Shown one piece after another: positions 39,201 to 52,911 of a stretch of 64,000 nucleotides of DNA. The DNA lies in contig CM017572.1 in NCBI GenBank assembly GCA_007844125.1, positions 31,539,307-31,603,306 on the forward strand. The letters are read 5' to 3'. This DNA is from Sinonovacula constricta. Taxonomy: Eukaryota > Mollusca > Bivalvia > Cardiida > Solecurtidae. Under the pieces are notes generated by a model. It made no database searches. It saw nothing but the letters and a program-made list of their open reading frames with translations, and was not told the DNA's origin. The first letter of the stretch is position 1. Every line of letters begins with the position of its first letter. The translations under genes and the position numbers were made by a program.

Positions 39201-42200
39201 GCAATAAACTCTAAAGCTATTCAGCCATTGAAACACTAAAAATTATTATTACAAATATAAATTGATCTTTAGAGACAAACTTGGAACTGTTCATTCGACT
39301 ATCATTCCAAATCTATAAATAGACAGGATAATGATCTCTGCTAAAAACAGATACCAACATCAGCGATGATTACCCGAATGATGATATAAGGTAACCTTAA
39401 AAGTGAGTTGTAACCTGGTTTTCTTAGTTGAATTCATATAGCTCTGCAGCGTGGCTCAGATAGGAAATACCTATTATGTTTCATTGTTCACAGTGATCTA
39501 GGGCATCAATGGGAAGCCTTATGCAAGACCTTTTCAGTAAATAATGACGTATTTGGGATGGGATGGGATTTGCAAGCATATTTGCCAATACTGTGTAGCG
39601 ACATTTCTATTATCAAAGCACAGGGGCACTTATGAGTTGCCCAGGGACTGAACCAAGCCGATCCATTATACTGACACCGACGAGTCAGGTGTAATGCTGT
39701 CCCCTTAGCCCCGAGTGATAGAAGGGAAGCCACTACTACCAACTTTGAAGTGTTTGGTTTGACCCGGCCGGGTTTGATCCCGCGACGTCCAAATCTGCAA
39801 TCCTACCGTCTACCACTTGAGCTATTGTCGCTGGTTGACTTATTGGGTTAAGAAAAAATATTTTCGTCCAAACTGTCGGATACCACCTTTAAGTAATAGC
39901 AAGCTTGTGTGACGAATTAAATGCTCCCGGGTGTTAAAAAGTACATAAAAATGAGATAAAAAATCTGTGTTTATTACTATAATTCCTAAATGGTATGACA
40001 AACAGGGGCTGTTTAACTGACTGCTCCATAACACATTATTCTGATGACAGACAGTTTAATCACAACAGGTTCGTAAAAGTGCTCATGTATCGTTCAATGT
40101 TGACAATGATATTTTATAGAATTTAAAAACTTTTCAACAAACCATCTTTAAAGCTGGCAATAAAATATCCATAAAAAAACGGGCAAAAACAGTTAAAGAG
40201 TTCAATAATAAAATACAAGCACAGATTATTTCTGGAAATGCAATCAAATCAGAGCTGTAAAATTCAAACAACTTAACCTCGCTTCAGTAATCTTAAGTAG
40301 GGACTGCCTTTTTAATGGTCGTCTTAGGCTGGGACTAGGAAACTATGATAACAATTATAGAGAATACCTCTCACCCCTGAACGTGCACATATTTTGTTCA
40401 TTACCAGAACATCTTCTTAGGCATCTTCTTACATCTACATAATCGTTTATTTATTGGGTTTATCTGTTCCACCCAACAGTATTTAAGTTATCTGGAGACG
40501 GTGTCCACTTGAAGTAGATATACTGCTGCCTTCATTGTGTATAGCATGCCATGAACACCTGGCATGATACCACACCCAGTCTCATTATCCTGACACCGGA
40601 CCAACCAGTCATGGAACTACCCTATGTTTGCTTGAGTGTCAGCAAGAAAGCTATACCATAAGCATTTTTTAACAATTCGGTATGTCATAGCCCGGGATCG
40701 AAACCGGGGCCTCCCATACCTGGACGCTCTATCGATTGCACTAGCAAGACCAGTCATCTACATTAAATGATGCCTTCTTTGCCTGAGACTTGGCAACGAA
40801 AAAAAAGGGCAGCTCCCAGCTGGAGTTGTCTGGAGCTGTCTAGTCTGACTGTCAAGAGCTTCTACAGCTGTTTAGAGCTGTCTGTCAGGAGCTGTTTAGA
40901 GCTGTCGAGTTGTCTTGAGGTGTCTAGTCTGGCTGTCTAGAGCTTCTACAGCTGTTAAGACCTGTCTGGCTGTCTAGAGCTGTCGAGCTGTCTAATCTGG
41001 CTGTCTAGAGCTTCTACAGCTGTTAAGACTTGTCTGGCTGTCTAGAACTGTCAAGCTGTCTGGAGCTGTCTAGTCTGGCTATATAGAGTTTCTACAGCTG
41101 TCTGTCTGAAGCTGTCTGGCTGTCTGGCTTGATCTGTTTAGAGCTGTCTGTCTAGATCTGTTTAGAGCTGTCTGTCTAGACCTGTTTAGAGCTGTCTGTC
41201 TAGATCTGTTTAGAGCTGTCTGTCTAGAGCTGTTTAGAGCTGTCAGTCTAGAGCTGTTTAGAGCTGTCTGTCTAGAGCTGTTTAAAGCTGTCTGCCTGTC
41301 TAGAGCTGTTTAGAGCTGTCTGTCAAGATCTGTTTAGAGCTGTCTGTCTAGAGCTGTTTAGAGCTGTCTGTCTAGAGCTGTTTAGAGCAGTCTGTCTAGA
41401 GCTGTTTAGAGCTGTCTGTCTAGAGCTGTTTAGAGCTGTCTGTCTGTCTAGACCTGTTTAGAGCTGTCTGTCTAGATCTGTTTAGAGCTGTCTGTCTGTC
41501 TAGACCTGTTTAGAGCTGTCTGTCTAGAGCTGTTTAGAGCTGTCTGTCTAGACCTGTTTAGAGCTGTCTGTCTGTCTAGACCTGTTTAGAGCTGTCTGTC
41601 TAGAGCTGTTTAGAGCTGTCTGTCTGTCTAGACCTGTTTAGAGTTGTCTGTCTAGAGCTGTTTAGAGCTGTCTGTCTGTCTAGACCTGTTTAGAGCTGTC
41701 TGTCTAGAGCTGTTTAGAGCTGTCTGTCTAGACCTGTTTAGAGCTGTCTACCTAGAGCTGTTTAGAGCTGTCTGTCTGTCTAGACCTGTTTAGAGCTGTC
41801 TGTCTAGATCTGTTTAGAGCTGTCTGTCTAGAGGTGTTTAGAGCTGTCTGTCTAGAGCTGTTTAGAGCTGTCTGTCTAGATCTGTTTAGACCTGTCTGTC
41901 TAGATCTGTTTAGAGCTGTCTGTCTAGAGCTGTTTAGAGCTGTCTGTCTGTCAGGAGCTGTTTAGAGCTGTCTGATCTAGATCTACACTATTTGCAAAGT
42001 ACTGATCAATCAGCCTCTGAAGGCTATGATTTAAATGAGGTTCAAAACCTAATGTTAATAAAATTCCCAGTAACACTGGATGAATGCAGTATTCCTCAAA
42101 GGTCCTTTAAAACTTAAAAAGCACATATTGTAGATTCTGATCAGACACAGGGGGAGCTGCCCTACCTGGATATATCCTTAAGTCTAAACAATTCACAATT

Positions 42201-45037
42201 TGATCATTATTTTTGACAATACTGTACATGTTATTTCATAAAGATAAATGAATTTCAATTACCATAGAGTGCAAATAATTGTTTTGTGTGATAAAGAGAT
42301 AAAATTATAAACATTTTTTTCTTTTTATTTGAATATAAATTATTAGCTAAAATACATACAATTAAACCCATAGGAAATGCATACAATTAGACTGGTTATC
42401 TCAAAGTTCTTTTAAAGTCCAAGTATTTTGCCAGGTCCCAGCGACTTTGTGATAACAAAGTGCAACTATATTACTAAAGCACAGTTTCTTTTCACCATCT
42501 CTGAATGTCCTATACAACACATCACAGAAATTGTTTATGGTCGTTATTGACCCGTCTAGCTATTTTAGTGGAATAAAACCGTAGACAAATATCTGGGTTG
42601 AACTTCTGGCACACCACAGGTCAGCTAGAAGACCATTAACTCCTCCATTAATTGCTTTTGACATCTTCTTCACTTTTTTATGTTTGTTTTGTTTTTTAAA
42701 TAGGTTTAGGGCAGGTAGTTGGAAGAATAGTCATACAATCTCAAACTGAACTGGGTTTTTTTTATTTTTTAAATACATTGCAGCGACCATTTATGATCAT
42801 TACAGCAACGTCCTGCTTTTATGTGGCGGAAGACCCCAGACACATGTTTGGGTAGAACCACCGGCACACTGCAAATCAGCTTGAAGACCTTCTGACACTA
42901 AGTTTTTCGCCTCGAACGGGACTTAAACCCATGCGGTGAGAAGCAAGGTAGTCAGAGGAGTTACAAATTGGTGACTCTACCACTATGCCACAAGCACTGA
43001 CTTTTTTTTAATTTATTTTCTTAACTTTTAAAAGGAAAAAAGAGCAAAGGGGGGACATGACAACACAATAAGTCATTGTCATCACGCTTAAGTGATTCAC
43101 ACACGATGTTGTCATTCAAGAGAGATTCAATCAGAAGAAAAAAACAGTAAAGAAAGCAGGGTACTGCGTCACTTTGTTGCTTGATATAAGAGCAATACAA
43201 ACTAGTGAATCGTGAGTCATTACATTCATGGAATAATTGTTAGCGCATTTTGTGAACTGCAATATTAAACGCTGATCATAATTCTAAGTTCAAAGCTTGA
43301 AGAAGTGTTATCATTTTGATCTCAACTATATTTCATCAAAATAAAAACTTGATTTCTGTGGGAAGTTTTTGTGTTTGTTTTTCTGATTAAATCTCTGATG
43401 GTAGAGAAACTGATAATAAAAGATACAATAAAAGCATCCATGCATGGCATCAAAGGTCACTGTTGAGTTATTATGTAACGGTAGTTTGTTAAGACTGCGT
43501 AATTAGATCAAGATTTTTTTCAAATTAACATCAAGGCAGATTCTGTACTTCATGAGTCATAGATGAATTAAGATAAAGCAACCTTAATGCTTCACCTCCA
43601 ATTGAAGAGTATCTAAATGAGGGTTAAAATGCTTCAAATTTGGGGGATAAGGGTTCGAACCACGGTATGGTCATGCCTGGTCAACTTTTTTCCATCCTAT
43701 TTTTTTCACTTTGACATTTTTTTCTGCATTGCTCTACCAGAAGAAGGATACGCTTGTTTAGTATTTTTATTTTTATTTTGTAATTGAATTTTAACTGAAT
43801 GATTTGTGTTATATTTGATTACAAATTTATTACCTGATATATTTAAAGTCTACAAAAAATATAAATGTGGTGAAATTATTTAATATATTGCAGCATCAAC
43901 CAAAATAATTCATAGAACATTTTGGGCAATTCTGGAATAAATCATTTTGCTATCAAGAGCTCAGTGACTTTTTTAAGTACAGTTGGCAAAAAAATAGGAA
44001 AATCAGCATAAAACATGCTGAGTTTGTAAACAATTAACTACATATTTGGGATAATTTGAGTCAGACCAATGTTTGGTTGGTCTTTTTAATTTTTTTCAAT
44101 AATATTTTGTTTGCAAACAATACTCAATAGGACAACACTTCTCCTAAAGTGGATATAACATAATACTTGGGAGTTCAATTCTTAAAAGAAAACACCTTAA
44201 ATATCAATTTTAGAAGATAAAAAAATATCTATGAATTCGAAACTGGATGGAGAATTTTCTTAAAATTTGGCATAACATCAACATCAAAGTATACACCACA
44301 TTAGTTGCATAAATTTTTAAAATTCTGTAGATTGTCTATTACACTTGTGTTACCTTTAATACAAATGTAAAAGGGGAAAAAAGAATAGTAAAAATGAGAT
44401 GACAACAATGGAAATTAAGTAAAGCAGTCTTCAACAACAACAAAAAGTGAATCATTGCCAGAGTCCACCAAAGTCTCTATCGGTCCATTAAATTATACAA
44501 GTTTCATGGACTGACAGTCAACCAGAATTTTCAGCTACAACATTTTCAAAATTCTGAATTATTATGAGAAAAAAATATATAATACAGTAAATTAAAGAAC
44601 ACTTTAAAGCCTTTTACTAAGCCCGATCACTTGTAACACCTCGGTTAGCTTACCAACATTTTGTGTCAAAATGCCCATATCATACTGGTCCAGTAAAGTT
44701 TGGTCCAGTCCGGTAGATAGTGCCAGTTTGGTAGACCAAAGGTCCAGCATTTTTAAATTTCTTTCATGACGACAGTTAATGATTACTAATTGATCAATGA
44801 TCACTAGATTAAGTAATGTTATAAAACACATAAATACAATATATAATAAATCTACATACATATAAAAAATAGTAACAAATTCAGGGATGAGTTGATTTAA
44901 AGGTGGTATTCAACACTTTGGACCAAAGTGTTTTTTTCTCAAATAATCCAAATTCATTTAATTGTTACTTGTAAAGAGAGCCTGCAAATTGCTGTTCATT
45001 AATGTCCTAGATCTGTGTGAACAGTCAAGCACAAATC

Positions 45038-45110
<73 letters not shown>

Positions 45111-45157
45111 CCCTCTCTTTCTCCTCTCTCTCCTCTCCCTCTCTCTCTCTTTCTCCT

Positions 45158-45198
<41 letters not shown>

Positions 45199-48100
45199 TG
45201 CACTTTCACTACTCTCTTCTTGTTTTTTCCTTACTTTTTATATATAGTATAAATCTGTTTAGTTTGCTGAATACTTCACTTTTTTACTTATATCTAAAAT
45301 GTAATGTCAGTATGTTGCCATATCATACACTATTGTGCTGAGAGAGAAACACGATAAGCTATAGCTTTCGTTTCAATCCTTTTTCATTTGCATTGTATAC
45401 TCTATGTTAAATCATGTAAAATATTTGAAATAAAATATGTTTAAACTAAATTAATCAAAAACTTGACTTTACAATACAGAAATACGAATTTATTACACAG
45501 CCTTTAAATACTTAAAGGTTGTATCCAAAATGTTGCACCAAAATATTTTTTCTCAAATTAACCAAATAAGTCTTTGTTATCGGTGAAGGTCCTACAGTTA
45601 ATTGATGCCCTAGATCTAGGTGAACAGTGAAGCATAAATCACCACTGTTATGGCAAACAGGTATTTCCTATCTGAACCAAACTGCAGATAGCTATTGTAG
45701 GTATTTTTAAACTAGGAAAACCACATGACAGCCTACTTTCAAGATCATGTTACATTGTCATCCGGGTAATTTTGCTCTGAGGTCGATATCAATTTTTCGC
45801 ATAGACCAACCATTCTTCTTTATACATTTGGAAAGAATAAACTTTTTCGAGTGTTTTCTTTTAAAATTTGTACTGTCTAACAATTGATCTGACAATTAAT
45901 TTGTGCTCAGGTAAGCTAACAAAGAAACACAAACGTGAGTTTTGCATTGACCTTGTTCGAAACGCTCCTTGGCACTTGTTCTCTCCCTTTCTGTGACCGG
46001 TTGTCCATCGACCAGCTCGAGGGTTCGCAGGTGGAACACCAGGTAGCTGCGGCAGTGATTGAACTCTGCCAGGGGGTTCTCAGCCACACTTAGCTGACTC
46101 AGGTCTGGCAGAGGCTTCAACTTGGCCATTTCGCTCAACTGGAAAACATAAGGAGATATGTTTTATAATTAAATATGAAATGCCTTTATTTATTTATTGG
46201 GCTTATTAGTTTCCTCTTAGAGTAACCCGATTTTTTCTGTTTATGTGGTTTATCGTCAAACCAGCGGTATTTCAGTTATCTGGAGACGGTGTCCACTTGA
46301 AGCAGATATTGTGCAGCCTTCAATGTGTATAGCATGCCATGAACATAATACCACACCCAGTCACATTATCCTGACACCGAGCAAACCAATCGTTGAACTA
46401 CCCTTATATTTGCTGGAGCATTAGCAAGGGAGCTATACCACTACCATTTTTAACGGCTTTCGTATGTCGCTGCTCAGGATCGAACCCGGGGCCTCCCGCA
46501 CCTGGAGCCGATAGAGCTACTAGAAAAATACATCGCAAAAGAGAGATATCAAGTGAAATTCATTATATCTAAAGGCTACAACATGGTTTAAACATTTACG
46601 TTCAATGACTGGTCCAATGCCAAAAGAAAAATACCCCCATCTTCAACGTACCGACTCCAGCCTGTTTCGAGCCACGTGGAAAGCCCGCAGGGACTTGAGC
46701 CTTTTTCCCATCCAGATGGGTATATGCTCTATGAGGTTGCCGTTCATATTGAGGATCTGCAAGTTGGACAGGTTCTCCAGGCCTTCTATCTTGACGATGG
46801 CATTGTCGGACAGATTGAGTTCCTTCAGCTTCAGTAGTTTATCTAGACGTTCTATCTTCTCTATAATGTTGTTACTGAGATTCAGCACCTGCACTTTCTT
46901 CAGTTTCTCCAGGTTCTCAATATACTGATAAATAAAAGAGGGGGGTCTCCATTTTATGAACTTTAGATAAAGGTCTCTATATATAGACTTACAGAGCAGG
47001 GTCTTTATATACAATGATATATAGGGACGGGGCTTCAAATGTAAAGTAATGGTAAAGGAGTCTCTATGTACTAAACTATACAAAGGGTCTCAATATACTA
47101 TAATATATAGAAAGAGTCTATGCACTTAACTATACAAAGGGTCTCAATATACTGTAATATATAGAGGGAGTCTCTGTATTTAGCTATATGAAGGGTCTTA
47201 ATATACTGTAATATGTACAGGGAGCATCTTTGTACTGAAATATACAAAAGTTTTCCATATAATGAAATATACTGAGGGAGTTTCTATGTATAGGAATATA
47301 CAAATGGTCTCAATATACTGTAATATATAGAGGGAGTCTCTATGTACTGAAATATAGATAGGAGTATTTGTGTACTAAAACACACTGATGGACCTCTATA
47401 CACTTATTACCCATTATTATATTATTGCAAAATCAATAAGGCAAGAACATTTAGATTAACGAGTACCTGGAAAACCAATATTTCTATAGTGTAAGTAAAT
47501 ATCAAGTTTAAAGTTAGGTGTTTGAAAACTGCATGGGTTTCATTGTTTATGACAAGTTTTATAACTTCACTTTCAATAAAATGGTGCAGCTATAATCTGC
47601 ACCCAAATGAATGGTTACACATTTTTATTTCTGTAAAAATCTATTTTTTTGTTCTTTCTCCTGTAGAACCATTTTTTATTAATCATATTTAAATGAATAT
47701 CGCAACCTTGGCAACCACAAACCTTTCATCACAATGGTGATGATGAAATGAAGTGAAATGACATGCAAAGAACTGAAACAAGAAATAAAAACACTGACAC
47801 TAGCCTGGAAATCCAATGCTAATTAGGTTTTGAAAAAAATTAGAATTGAATCTGACAAAATACATGATCAAACTACCTTTTCATGCTGCAGTGAATTTGT
47901 TATGAAATTTTCTAGCAATAATTTTTATCAGCATAAAATCTTGTATGTCATTTTCACACAACACTGCGTGTCAAAGAACTGCGGTTGATTGCTTAAAGAC
48001 TTACAGATTGTATCAGTGAGTCTGGGGGCAGAGTTATTAATCACCCTGTCATCTACCTGGCCACAGGTGAAAACAAATGTGTCTCTAGGCTTAATGAGGG

Positions 48101-51100
48101 AGAGATTAAGCGAGATTATCTCCTGAAATATTGATAACTGCTTAATATTTATTGTTTCCTATGTAAGGGGATAATCTATCTCCCATACAAAATCTTTGAC
48201 TATATGTCAAATACACACCATTTAAAACCAATTAAAAGGAACTGCCAAAAGTGTCCACGGCAACGGAAAACACAAAATCAGTATACGGCTAAAACTCATT
48301 AGTGAAATTGTTGCAAAACCAGCAAAAAAAAAAAGTGCTTGATTTTTTTGTTGTTGTCTTGCAATTAACTTATTTCTTCATCAAAATATGCAAATATGTG
48401 CATTTTTATGCGGCTACTTTGCAATATTCTTTGTTGATGAGCTGTGTGGACCACAAAAGACTTCAAAAGATTCAAGATGACTGGTTATACAAAAGCCATC
48501 AAACTCTGCAAGACCGCAACACTTAATTATCCATTCTGTCATTAGCATCGCTAATCAACTGCAATCCTTGGAGTTTAAGACTTAAGATATAAAATATGAC
48601 AGCACATTAAAAAGATAAATGTAAACACAATTCAAGAACTCCTATAATGACGAGAGGCAAGTTAAATAAACAAGGAGAAAGTTCATTGAGTACAGACTTA
48701 AATGTCTGGAACAACAAAAAGACAAAAAATACATAATGAAGATATTAAGTTTGTAGAGATTTTCTCTTTCGTCACCTGTATAAAAAAAAACATGTTAGGT
48801 GTCAAAGTTATCTCTACAATCGAGTGTTTCATCAATCTCCGAGCGAGTACCACTTTTTTCTGTTGTTATGTTCATCAGGCTTATTGTCCCACCAACAGTA
48901 TTTCAGTTATCTGGAGACGGTGTCCACTTGAAGCAGATATAGTGCTGCCTTCACTGTGTATAGCATGCCCTGAACACATAGAATGATACCACACCTAGTC
49001 ACATTATATTGAACCCAGCCCAATGAGTCGTCGAACTACCCTTATATTTGCTTGAGCGTTTTTAACAACTTTGGTATGGGGATCAAACCTGAGGCCTCCA
49101 GTAACTGGAGCCAATGCTCTACCAATTGCGCTATCAGGTCCGGTTTTCTGTTGTTATTAATAATTTCACATGACCAAGAGAAGTTAATGGTCCAGACTAG
49201 AGTGACTGGTGTGGTGGTATGGATAAAGATCCATTCAACTTTATCACAGTAAATACTAGATATATATACACAGTAAGGGGCAATTACTTCGAACTAAGCA
49301 GTCAACAGATAAAATTTACTTTAAAAGCTTGATATTCTTTAGGCTTACATGTATGTGTTTTCACAACTCTACTCTTAAACCAAGTGGGGGGGGGGGGGGG
49401 GGGCATCACCCCCTCACAACCACCGGATCTATGGCTGAGAGCTGTTTGATAAGGATCAACAAAGTTGGCTTGCTATTAATGACATGACTGAAACAAATTA
49501 TTTAGCAGGTAGAGGGCCTGTATTTAGCGTGTATATTAGAATCTCTATTTGATCATGATATGGTATCATAGTCTGACCACTAAGCCCTTATAATGCTAGT
49601 GGTCAATAATCCACGGTTAGGCCACAGCGTAAAGTTTAAGCAAACTTAGCAAAATATTGACTCACTCTGCTTGTTTAATCAACCACAATTGGAAATAGCT
49701 TAGAATGTAGAATCCACTTTGTGTTCTTTACAAAACATTTTACTGGACCTGGTCGCGCAATCTTTAGAGCATCAGCTCGAGGTACAGGAGGCCCTGGGTT
49801 CGAACCCAAGCCGTGACATACCAAAGTTGTAAAAAAAATTATAGTGGTACAGCTCCCTTGTTAATGTTCAAGAAATATAAGGGTAGTTCCATGACTGTGT
49901 TCAAGGCATGCTATACACAGTGAAGGCAGCACAATATCAGCTTCAAATGGAAATCGTCTTTAGATAACTGAAATACTATTGGTGGGACAATAAACCCAAC
50001 AAATAAACACAAACAAAACATTTTAAATTCAATTAAACTATTTATGGTCTGTTTATAAGATGGCTATCATGACAAATGCACATGGCAGGGGTGTAGTTTT
50101 GTTTTCAAGTAGGAGGAAAAATTAGAAAAGCAGAAGAAGGTTCAGGGGGGCAAGAGCCAACAGCGATTTTAGCCTTTTTTAAACACAAAATAATTAAGAC
50201 ATCTGGAGGCATGGTTTCATCATTTTTGAATCTCAATGTCCATAACTATTCCTCTCAATTCAGTGAAAATTCTCCATAAATTTTTTTTCTAGAACTTTAT
50301 TCCGATATTTCCAGCGGCATAAAAAGTTAAGAAAACAGATGTATCCCTCTACCATATTGTTAGGTATTTTTTGTCATTTTCAATACCAGGCCATTTCAGT
50401 AGCATGATATATACGTATTACTTACTACACTTTCTATGCGTTACAAAAAAACAATCATGCTTCTTCTGTGTAAATCTTTCACGCTCCATTGAAACGCACA
50501 TAACTTCACGACCTTCAACCGCACATATCTGTGTTACATGTTATTCTTCTCTTGGGAGGTATACGACTAATGATGTCACAACAGAGCTAATTCAATAGCC
50601 ATGTGCGTGTTAACAAGTGTTGTGCTTTAAAAATAGCGACTGGGGTTTTCACCGGATGTAAACAAATATTCTTAACCAGAGCTGAGGGATACAGGTACAT
50701 CTGACGTGTGGCCAAAGTGAACACCAAATAGAACAACTCGACATAATTTATGAAATTTATTTTTGTATTTCCGAAAAAAGTAACCGACAGGAATGTTCAA
50801 ATAGCCGGTTTATTTTACCGGCGTCCAGCTGATTACTACACTCCTGACATAGTGTGTGTTCTTTATGGAACAACTTTCAAGCAAGAAATAAGTTATGAGG
50901 TTTTTGGGGGGAGGTTGTTTCTTTTGCACCTGGTGCTTATGTTATACACATGAGTTGACAGAAAATATACCTATCTAATAGTTTGACAAACTGTGCACAA
51001 ACTTTGGGCTGAAATCAAACTGCTGACACTCAACAAACAGCTATTTCTGACACATGGACATGTACAATGGTCTTGTATAAAGACTATAAAAGACTATTTT

Positions 51101-52830
51101 ATTGTAAGGTTAGTACCTTGATTTTCTTGCCTGCCTCCCCACGTGTCAGGGTCAGGTTGACAGTGGTGACCATCTCTAGATTGTCCTCCTTACACACCTT
51201 CCGTAGTAGCTCCTCTGTGATGTATCGAACCCCCGACTGGCCGCTCTGAGCTGTAGGGACAGAACACAGACACACAGTTAGTAGATGAGACAGCAATAAT
51301 TATCTTTCGACTAAGGTGTAAACAGCCAGTGAGTCCTAGATATAAAAATACAGCCAAAGACATATAGATATCAAACATAAAACCACAGACACATAGATAT
51401 CAAACACCGGCCATTGACATATAAATCATACATACAGCCAGATATATGTAGATATTAAACATACAGTCACAGATATATAGATATCAAACATACAGTCACA
51501 GATATATAGATATCAAACATACAGTCACAGATATGTAGATATCAAACATACAGTCACAGAGCCGTAGATATCAAACATACAGTCACAGAGCCATAGATAT
51601 CAAACATACAGTCACAGAGCCGTAGATATCAAACATACAGTCACAGAGCCATACATATCAAACATACAGTCACAGAGCCATAGATATCAAACATACAGCC
51701 ACAGAGCCATAGATATCAAACATACAGTCAGAGCCATAGATATCAAACATAGTCAGAGCCATAGATATCAAACATACAGCCACAGAGCCATAGATATCAA
51801 TCACACAGCCACACAGCCATAGATATCAAACATACAGCCACAGAGCCATAGATATCAAACATACAGTCACAGAGCCATAGATATCAAACATACAGCTACA
51901 GAGTCATAGATATCAAACATACAGTCAGAGCTCTAGATATCAAACATACAGCTACAGAGTCATAGATATCAAACATACAGTCACAGAGCCATAGATATCA
52001 AACATACAGCCAAAGAGCCATAGATATCAAACATACAGCCAAAGAGCCATAGATATCAAACATACAGTCAGAGCCATAGATATCAAACATACAGTCACAG
52101 AGCCATAGATATCAAACATACAGCTACAGAGTCATAGATATCAAACATACAGTCACAGATATAGATATCAAACATACAGTCACAGATATGTAGATATCAA
52201 ACATACAGTCACAGATATGTAGATATCAAACATACAGCTACCTAGTCATAGATATCAAACATACAGCCAGATATATGTAGATATCAAACATACAGTCACA
52301 GATACATAGATATCAAACATACAGCCAGATATATGTAGATATTAAACATACAGTCACAGATATGTAGATATCAAACATACAGCCAGATACGTAGATATCA
52401 AACACCAGCCAATGACATGTAAAATCACTATGTAGCATGCTATTCATAGTATGTTTAACAGGTATATATTCAACATACATTGAAATATCCCTATCTGTTA
52501 TCACTGTTTTTGGGCAGCAAGCTGTCTTTCAAGCTCCTGCAATTGTTGTCTTTGTTCTATAGCTGTTATTTGGAATGAATTAGATTTGGTCACAAAGTTG
52601 ATTTATCCAGTGGCTTCTGCTTTTTACCGAGTTCATCAGCAGGTAGAGAGTCAATGTCCAGCTTTAGCCACTTTTACTTCTCTTGTAGCTCATTCAAGAA
52701 ATTACCTCTCTCTTTGTTCCACTTCTTTCTGGTCTTGCCACATTCTCCTTAATCAGATAGGCCTCATACTTTGTTCTTACAGCAGCAGCTGACTGCATCA
52801 GTTTTTTGTTGTTGTTTTTTGTTGTTGTTG

Positions 52831-52911
<81 letters not shown>

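Noticed and set aside
43640..43665. Isolated GGGTTCGAACCACGG as a pol III B box
   Set aside because: No matching A box or SINE body lies upstream.
45017..45252. Ser/Leu-rich open frames
   Set aside because: They are translation of a CT microsatellite.
46925..47083. Extension of exon 3 upstream to make a 146-codon open frame
   Set aside because: The extra residues come from intron 2. A clear acceptor at 46925-46926 and phase agreement with exon 2 set the start at 46924.
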